DNA of 64,000 nt from Solirubrobacterales bacterium (GTDB taxonomy: Bacteria; Actinomycetota; Thermoleophilia; Solirubrobacterales; 70-9): the NCBI GenBank assembly GCA_025450195.1, contig JANWHW010000016.1:108273-172272 (forward strand). The letters run 5' to 3'. Both the position numbers and the translations under genes were made by a program. This document shows, in pieces, positions 26,205 through 32,808 of this stretch (position 1 is the stretch's first letter; each line of letters begins with the position of its first letter). Under the pieces are notes generated by a model, which worked only from the letters and a program-made list of their open reading frames with translations, did not search any database and had not been told where the DNA came from.

Positions 26205-29200
26205 CTAGACCCGTAACTCCAGAGCCGTAAGTTCAGGCAGCGGATCCTGATCTACACTGCCTGTTGCGGCACGGTAGTTCGCATCAAGCGCTGGTCCCAT
26301 CAACACCAGCTCCGTCAGTCGTCGGGCAATACTTCGAAACTGTCTTATCTCGACGAATGTCAAGGGTCGGCCAAGAATTACGCTCTCTCGATACGACAGC
26401 CACTTTCGAAGTACCTGAAAGCCACCGACCTTGAAACTCCAGACAGTCTCGGGAACCCCCCGCCAATACGTTTTGTCATTGAGATAGACGTCGACGACGG
26501 TATCTCCGAGCAAATCAAGTTGGCTAGCACTAAGAGTCGCGTGTTCCTCTGCCGTCCGGGGTCGCCTCACGATCACTCCCGTGCCGGGCATCACGATGCG
26601 ACTGATAGCTCCACTTTTTTTCTGCTTTCGGATCTGGGCATGTCCCCAACCGGCCGTTAGATCAAGATCGGAAGCAGGTGGCGGACCTCCCCCCTTGTGC
26701 TCAATGGAAGCGATCGATTGCAGCCGATCTGACGCCGAGGTATCTAAACCTGGAAGAGGTGTGTCAATGTCGAGCAGCCCAGCAATCCGCGCACCAAGGC
26801 TTGCTGAGTCCTCCAAGTAATCTCGGGTGATCGGCAGTGGAACGCGAGGCCAGTCATTACGTATCGCATCCCCATTCTCTTCTAGGTAGAGCGGCGAGTA
26901 TCCAATGGCCAAAGCGTGAAGCCAGATCAGACGCGCTGAGCTTCGCGAGGTCTCTACATCGTCATAGCCGAACTCAGCCAAATAGTCGAGCCCTAGCTGC
27001 GACAAGTTAGGACGCCATGGCAGCCCGGCGTGGGCAACCTCTCCCACCGGGAATAGACGATCTGCATCGTCGTCCATAGGCTCCTCTGCGAGCAGCAGCG
27101 GCACTGCATAGGCATCTTTATGAAGCACGTGCTGATCAACCAAATGACGCGACAACATGAACGCCGCTCCATCAAGAGCTCGAGGAGAGCGTTTACGAAA
27201 AAGCAAGAAGTCACTTCCCACTCGTGCCGTCTCGAGGAACTGTGGACGCGGCCGGTTCCATAGCTTTGCCGTGGGATCTATGTATGCCCACCGAACGTCA
27301 AATGGTTTGGTCTGAAACAGCTTCAGTCGCTCAATATCGAATCCGCCGTTTTCAAGTATTTGCTCCCTAGTCGCAGCAGCGTCGTACTCCGCCCATGGCT
27401 GGAGAAGTCCCTCCGCGACATCCGGATCAAGTTGTCCAACGGTCTTCTTTTCGTCAAGAAAGTGCCGCATGCGGCACTCGAGCGCATCCCTGTCGAGATC
27501 CATGAGAGCCTCGCCACGATTCTCGTTTAGTCCGAGATCGGCTCGCGCTGCGGCAAGCTCCGTCAGCTTGGGCCAGGCTTCATAGCCAGGTCGCGGATTC
27601 CATCGCCGTAATCGGTACCAATTCTTCTCGTTTGGCGATAGCTGCTCGTAGTGAGGCTCTTCCTGGTTCTTCTCAAGCGACCCCTCAAGGTCTGCGAGCT
27701 TAGTTGCGCCCCAGAAGTCACGGTACATCGTCTCAAAATCACCGTCCTTGTGATCATCAGTTCGCACAAGCAGTGTGATCGCGGTGCCCACCTGAATGCC
27801 ACTTGGACTGACTTTGCTTGAAAAGACGCTCGGGTCTGGCTTGCCATCAGGGGTTTTCTTTCCGGTCTCTCGGCTATCACCATTCAGATTGTCCACATAA
27901 GCGTGATCGAACGCTCGCATTAAATGCTGGCGCATGAGGACCGTCGATGGGTCGCCTAGCCAACCGAAGTTTGAAATAAAGCAAATAACACCCCGGCCGG
28001 TCTGCTCTGCGATACGTCGCTCCGCTACGCGAAAAAACCGAACGTAATAGTCATCCAACTTGTTCTTTGTCACTTCCCAGGGTGGATCAGATAGACCTTC
28101 CTTGTATGGCAGTAAGAGGTCACTCTCATTTATCTCACTGACTCCTGTAAAGCCATTGTACGGTGGATTACCGAGTACCACTAGAATTGGCTCAGTGCGC
28201 TTGACGCTTCCGGCAGCTTCGCGCTCAGTGCGAAACTCCTCGAATGGAAGTAGAAGTGTCTCGTCGTCCCCTACCCATCCAGTAAGAGCGTTGGTCAGAA
28301 AGACCGAGGGGCGCTCTTCGGCACTAGCGTCAAGTGGAGCACCAAGCTCTGCCAAGAGGAGTCCTAGTTGCAGATGAGTAATGATAAATGGCGCAGGGAG
28401 CACCTCAAAGCCATGAAACCGCTGGAGCGCGGCCTCCTTAGCGTGCTGCGCAACCAGTGTGTCGCCGTGCTCCTCCTCCAAGACAGCCGCCGCCGTACGC
28501 AGAGCCTCCACAAGAAATGAGCCAGTGCCAGTGCACGGATCCAGTACATGCACGCGCTCGTCGGCTAGCCCAAGGGGAACATCTAGATCACGCTTGAGTG
28601 CTTCGTGAACGTGAGCCACCATATAGCGCACAACCTCAGGTGGCGTATACCAAACGCCGAGCTCGCGACGGAGATCTGGATCGTAAGCCTGTAGAAAGTG
28701 CTCGTAAAAGTATTGGACTGCCTCTCGTCTCTCGAATCGCTCAAAGAACGGCTCATGGTCGACTCTGGCAAAAACATCCTCGGTCCAGTCGAGAACTTCA
28801 TCCAGCCCGGCTGGCAGATTGCGAGGCGTCGCAAGCTGCTCGAATAGAACTCGCACCATAGGTACGTTTAATGTCCACTGCGCGGTTTGCCAGGAAAACC
28901 GTGCTGGTGAATCCGGGGCATGCTTGCCGCTCCAGTCAACCCATGAAGCGAATACACCATAAAACAGGGTTTGAACGAGCGCTGAGTGAAAGAAGTCGCG
29001 TCCGTCGTCGCCCTCAAAACGAAGGCCGAGCGCGTCCTCCAGCGCTGTTCTTAAAGTGTCGAGCGATCGAAGCTCACCAGCGGCATCGATGCGTTCACGC
29101 GCAATTCGCGCGTAGGCGGCTAAGAAGCATGCAAGATCCTCTGGCGAAGAAAGCGGGGCATCCGCCAGCAAAGCGCGACGGAGGAATTGTTCAAACCCCG

Positions 29201-29726
29201 CCTCAGTCTCCATGACTCCTTGGGAATCACCCTTGAGAGCCCAGAAGGTCTCCTCTGAATCCGCGAGACTATAAGGCTCACCGGGGATGACAACGCCCTC
29301 TGGCCCCATGCGCACCAGCAAGAACTCGCGGTAGTTCGTCACCAGCACCTGGCCGTAGCGCTCAAGGTATCGGTGAACCTGATCTGTATCGGCTACTCGC
29401 TTCAGCTTCTGCTTGAGACCCTTGACCTCAGTGACCCCCCGCTCCGGTGCTCTCGTCTCGAGAGCCTCCATTCCAATTTTTAATCCGCCACTACGGGCAA
29501 GAAAGAGTGCGCCGTCAGGTATGCCTGCGCCCCGGTTCTTCGGTGTTAGGACGCAGTGAACTGCAGGATCTAGCGTTGCGCCGACGCTATTCAGAAGCTC
29601 CGACAGCGCGGGGTAGTACGACGTCTCATCACTTGCCTCCCCGGAGTCACGAATGCGCGTCATCTCGCTCAGGTACCTCGCGAGAAAACTCATGACTTCT
29701 CGTTCGACCGGCGGACTGCAACTCAT
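26205..29726 (-). CDS. Type ISP / IIG-like single-chain restriction-modification enzyme
   Basis: A 1173-residue enzyme. The N-terminal nuclease-like region shows Asp71 (GIPDGALF) and Glu100-Val-Lys102 (VTEVKGLKQ), a PD-ExK core. A gamma-type N6-adenine methylase follows, with GVWYTPPEVV (357 on), SAM motif VLDPCTGTGSFL (394-405) and NPPY (520-523). The C-terminal 500 residues resemble the ISP specificity domain. No Walker A or DEAD-box helicase lies between nuclease and methylase, unlike LlaGI-type ISP enzymes, so it may cut without translocation. An internal ATG at 29693 is an alternative start. Codon use is atypical for the window. It is divergent from the GNAT-PIN gene. Confidence 0.85.
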   Translation of the reverse strand: MSCSPPVEREVMSFLARYLSEMTRIRDSGEASDETSYYPALSELLNSVGATLDPAVHCVLTPKNRGAGIPDGALFLARSGGLKIGMEALETRAPERGVTEVKGLKQKLKRVADTDQVHRYLERYGQVLVTNYREFLLVRMGPEGVVIPGEPYSLADSEETFWALKGDSQGVMETEAGFEQFLRRALLADAPLSSPEDLACFLAAYARIARERIDAAGELRSLDTLRTALEDALGLRFEGDDGRDFFHSALVQTLFYGVFASWVDWSGKHAPDSPARFSWQTAQWTLNVPMVRVLFEQLATPRNLPAGLDEVLDWTEDVFARVDHEPFFERFERREAVQYFYEHFLQAYDPDLRRELGVWYTPPEVVRYMVAHVHEALKRDLDVPLGLADERVHVLDPCTGTGSFLVEALRTAAAVLEEEHGDTLVAQHAKEAALQRFHGFEVLPAPFIITHLQLGLLLAELGAPLDASAEERPSVFLTNALTGWVGDDETLLLPFEEFRTEREAAGSVKRTEPILVVLGNPPYNGFTGVSEINESDLLLPYKEGLSDPPWEVTKNKLDDYYVRFFRVAERRIAEQTGRGVICFISNFGWLGDPSTVLMRQHLMRAFDHAYVDNLNGDSRETGKKTPDGKPDPSVFSSKVSPSGIQVGTAITLLVRTDDHKDGDFETMYRDFWGATKLADLEGSLEKNQEEPHYEQLSPNEKNWYRLRRWNPRPGYEAWPKLTELAAARADLGLNENRGEALMDLDRDALECRMRHFLDEKKTVGQLDPDVAEGLLQPWAEYDAAATREQILENGGFDIERLKLFQTKPFDVRWAYIDPTAKLWNRPRPQFLETARVGSDFLLFRKRSPRALDGAAFMLSRHLVDQHVLHKDAYAVPLLLAEEPMDDDADRLFPVGEVAHAGLPWRPNLSQLGLDYLAEFGYDDVETSRSSARLIWLHALAIGYSPLYLEENGDAIRNDWPRVPLPITRDYLEDSASLGARIAGLLDIDTPLPGLDTSASDRLQSIASIEHKGGGPPPASDLDLTAGWGHAQIRKQKKSGAISRIVMPGTGVIVRRPRTAEEHATLSASQLDLLGDTVVDVYLNDKTYWRGVPETVWSFKVGGFQVLRKWLSYRESVILGRPLTFVEIRQFRSIARRLTELVLMGPALDANYRAATGSVDQDPLPELTALELRV

Positions 29727-29835
29727 TCTCAGACGGTGTCCTGAGAGTCAAATTGCAACTGCAATTCAGGCCCGCTACTGCCTTAGGTCTACCTTGTAAT
29801 CCCGGAAGGTCCTCGAGATGTTCTAATCCCGCGTT

Positions 29836-31842
29836 ATGCCTTCCACCCAAGAACTCACCCTCACGATCGCCCAGGTCGACCTGGGCAGTCACTGGATCAA
29901 AGAGATCTTGGATCTCCATCGTGCCGAGAAGCGCTATCTCGGCTTTCTCCCCGACGCCGGCTTCGACGATCGCGCTGCCGCCGGCACTCTGCTCGCCGCC
30001 ATTCGCGACGATCACCTACTTGGCTACGTCCTCTACGACCTACCGGGAGACCGGGTCAAGATCGTCCACCTGTGCGTTGCCCCAATAGCTCGTGGCGAGG
30101 GGGTCGCGCGCCTCCTTATCGATGAGGTCAGCGACCGCCACCGAGACCGTCTCGGTATCCAACTCTCCTGTCGCCGTTCCTTTCCCGCTGCGAATCTCTG
30201 GCCGCGACTCGAATTTCGCCCTATCGGCAATCGCCCGGGCCGCAGCCTTGAGGGACATCTGCTCACGGTTTGGTTCCGCGATCATGGGCATCCTGACCTC
30301 TTTAGTGCCGTTGAGGAGGAGCGCGATCTGGTCGCAGTAGATCAGATGGTCTTCCAGGACTTGGTCGTTGACGGCGACCATGCCGAGGAGAGCCGCCGCC
30401 TCTTCGACGATTGGGTCCAGGAGCTAGTTGAGCTCTGCGTTACCGACAAGGTCTTCCTCGAGAGCAACGCTTGCGAAGAAGACGCCCTTCGGGAAGCATT
30501 GCTCACCGAGGCAAGGGAGTGGCGAAATCTCTCACGCAGCAGTACCGTGGCGTCGGGGCTTGTGGAGCGGGTCGGTGAACTGGCACCCCAAGCGGGGGAG
30601 GGCGACCACCAGCATGTTGCTGCCGCGATCGCTGGGGGTGCCACCTACTTCGTCACCCGCGATGGTCTCCTGTTGGAGGGATCTGAGGCAATCGGCGCTG
30701 CACTTGGGGTCAACATCATTCGCCCCGAGCAACTGATCGATCGCCTCGACCGAGCCCGTCGCGTCGGCCTATACGAGCCGATCGTCCTGCAGGGAACTCA
30801 GATCATCGGCTCACGCCTACCGGCCGCCGATCAGGACGAGTTCACCGCGACCCTGCTCAATAACGGCAGCGGTGAGCGCGCTGCTGACCTGCGTCAGTCG
30901 CTTCGGCCTGCCCTCGCTGACCCTTCTGGTCACGAGGTCATTGCCCTTCGCGACGGCTCACGCCTGATCGGTGGCTTCATCCGCCGCCGCTGTGACCAAC
31001 GACTCCACGTTGAGTTCCTGCGCGTCGCCGGCACCGATCCGCTCTCAAGAGCCGTCGCTCGCCAGCTCGTCTTCGCTCAGCGCCAGACCGCTGCGAGTGA
31101 ACGACTGGGCGAGGTCGTGGTCGAAGACTCGCATCCCCCTTCACCGATCCGGGATGCTCTACGCGCTGAGGGCTTCGAGCGCTATGACGCAAATCGCTGG
31201 TCCTGCCTCATCGAAACCGGGATCCTCGCCGGCTCCGAGTTTTACGAGCCTCCCGCCGATCGGACAAGTGCCGCAGCGCTCGAGCGCTCACACTGGCCGG
31301 TAAAGCTGACCGGCAAGGAGATTCCCACCTACATGATCTCGATCCATCCCACCTGGGCGGAAGGCCTTTTCGATGAAGGCCTCGCGGCCCAGACCCTTCT
31401 TTCCCGCGAGCTCGGCCTCGGCCTTAGCCGCGAGCACGTCTATTACCGCTCTCCTTTGCCTGGCAATTTTATCGACGCTCCCGCTCGCATCCTCTGGTAC
31501 GTAAAGGGGGGTCGCGTCGGCCACGAGGAAGGGCATCTACGTGCCGTCTCCCATCTCGCCGCCGTCCTCCGTGGCCGCCCCGAGAGTCTGCACCGTCGCT
31601 TTTCCCAGCTTGGTGCCTGGACGCTGGCGCAGGTCCGTAATGCTGCCGATCACTCCGGTCAAGTGATGGCCTTGCGATTCCTTGATACCGAGGTTTTTGA
31701 CCATCCCCTATCCCTGGATGAACTGCGCTTGCTCTACTCCGAAGCCGGCACCAACTTTCAGGCCCCGCAGTCGCCGCTCCAAATCGACGAGCAAATCTTC
31801 AGTCGCCTTTACCGGCAATCATCTGCCTATGTCGATAGCTGA
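29836..31842 (+). CDS. GNAT-PIN-GNAT-like-ASCH-like fusion protein
   Basis: 668 residues with several domains. Residues 1-146 form a GNAT acetyltransferase with the acetyl-CoA loop RGEGVA (86-91) after VHLCVAPIA. Residues 160-305 match a PIN nuclease, with the acidic set Asp169, Glu209, Asp257 and Asp276 (VAVDQ, VFLES, GEGDHQH, VTRDG). Residues 310-460 look like a second GNAT lacking a clear acetyl-CoA loop. Residues 495-625 (YMISIHPTWAEGLFDEG, YYRSPL, ARILWYVKGG) look like a degenerate ASCH/PUA-like RNA-binding fold. The stop overlaps a stand-alone ASCH gene. An RNA-targeting conflict role is inferred; I do not know a named system with this layout. Confidence 0.72.
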   Translation: MPSTQELTLTIAQVDLGSHWIKEILDLHRAEKRYLGFLPDAGFDDRAAAGTLLAAIRDDHLLGYVLYDLPGDRVKIVHLCVAPIARGEGVARLLIDEVSDRHRDRLGIQLSCRRSFPAANLWPRLEFRPIGNRPGRSLEGHLLTVWFRDHGHPDLFSAVEEERDLVAVDQMVFQDLVVDGDHAEESRRLFDDWVQELVELCVTDKVFLESNACEEDALREALLTEAREWRNLSRSSTVASGLVERVGELAPQAGEGDHQHVAAAIAGGATYFVTRDGLLLEGSEAIGAALGVNIIRPEQLIDRLDRARRVGLYEPIVLQGTQIIGSRLPAADQDEFTATLLNNGSGERAADLRQSLRPALADPSGHEVIALRDGSRLIGGFIRRRCDQRLHVEFLRVAGTDPLSRAVARQLVFAQRQTAASERLGEVVVEDSHPPSPIRDALRAEGFERYDANRWSCLIETGILAGSEFYEPPADRTSAAALERSHWPVKLTGKEIPTYMISIHPTWAEGLFDEGLAAQTLLSRELGLGLSREHVYYRSPLPGNFIDAPARILWYVKGGRVGHEEGHLRAVSHLAAVLRGRPESLHRRFSQLGAWTLAQVRNAADHSGQVMALRFLDTEVFDHPLSLDELRLLYSEAGTNFQAPQSPLQIDEQIFSRLYRQSSAYVDS

Positions 31843-32251
31843 TCCAGCCCTCTTCGTCTCGCTGAAACCTCGCTTCGCCGAGATGATCTTGCGTGGCGAG
31901 AAGACCGTTGAGCTGCGGCGCGTGCGGCCATCGTTGGAGGCGGGCTCCCTTGTCATCTTCTACGCATCCTCGCCAAAGAAGCAGGTCGTCGGCACCAGCC
32001 GCATCGCGAAAATCGAGACCGCAAGCCCGACTTCGGTTTGGGCTAGTCATGGAGAAGCTTCGGGACTCACACGAGCTGAGTACCGAGAATATTTCGCCGG
32101 CGTACACATAGCGGTGGCTATCAGCCTCACTGACGTTCAACGTCTCCCTAAGGCAATTCCCTTAGACAGCCTCCGCCAACGGTGGGCTGGCTTTAGACCT
32201 CCTCAAAGCTTTCGCTATATCGACGCCGCCAAAGCGGCAGTCGTTCTTTAG
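31829..32251 (+). CDS. ASCH (PUA-like) domain protein
   Basis: 140 residues starting at ATG 31829, 14 bases inside the end of the GNAT-PIN gene. It begins LFVSLKPRFAEMILRGEKTVELRR, whose G-x-K-x-x-E-x-R signature defines the ASCH superfamily, and continues with the strand GSLVIFYASSPKKQVVG. The superfamily is PUA-related and linked to RNA metabolism; one member hydrolyses N4-acetylcytidine. Here it may bind, deacetylate or protect the RNA targeted by the fused PIN/GNAT partner, or act as its antitoxin. The domain is clear; the activity is not known. Confidence 0.85.
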   Translation: MSIADPALFVSLKPRFAEMILRGEKTVELRRVRPSLEAGSLVIFYASSPKKQVVGTSRIAKIETASPTSVWASHGEASGLTRAEYREYFAGVHIAVAISLTDVQRLPKAIPLDSLRQRWAGFRPPQSFRYIDAAKAAVVL

Positions 32252-32808
32252 CCAATCGCCTAGGGGGCCTTCTTTTCCAGCGAACCGACCAGCGTGAGGT
32301 TGGCTAGGTGCTGAGCGAAATCTCACCCGCCCCGCGCGTCAGGGTAAAAGGTCGCGAAGATCGCTTCGTAGGAAGGTGTTTCTAGCTGCGCCTTAGCTTA
32401 CGTTTCTCCCCGTCAAGATGCCAAACGTAGTCGCCCCCATCGTTCTCCCAAGCCTCGCTGGCGCCGCTCTGGATCAAAGTCGCCAGCCGGCTTGATCTAC
32501 TTCGGTGACCTGCACCTGCGAAGCAGCCGGGAGATTGAGCAGCTCTCAGGCTCAACAGCTATCGCTCAGCTCGCGAGTCAACTGCAGGCCACCTCCGGCA
32601 TCGCCTGGCGCAAGCACCAGCGCTTGCGGCTGCTCACCTATCCATCGCTGCAGCCTGCCTGGCCTGCGCGCGGTTGGTCTTGTGGTAGGAAGATCGCGGT
32701 GTACACGTTGTCAACGGCCAGCTCGCCCATAAAGCTCATGCGAGCCGGGCAAACTCGGACCTTCGAGCTCCCCATAGGCAGTCCGAGCGATTAGAAAAGC
32801 TGTCGCCA
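32252..32808. other. Intergenic gap with possible gene relics
   Basis: 557 bases without a convincing gene. On the minus strand, about 32394-32498 reads as LATLIQSGASEAWENDGG followed by DYVWHLDGEKRKLRRS and a stop, which looks protein-like but has no proper start or extension. On the plus strand, 32492-32794 is an open frame of 100 codons whose translation resembles no family and has mixed codon use. Both are probably decayed fragments left by island turnover. No RNA gene or terminator was recognised. The promoter of the MmeI-like gene should lie in the last part. Confidence 0.4.

Noticed and set aside
32492..32794. A 100-codon open frame before the MmeI-like gene.
   Set aside because: No recognised motif, weak codon bias and no ribosome binding site; treated as a relic.
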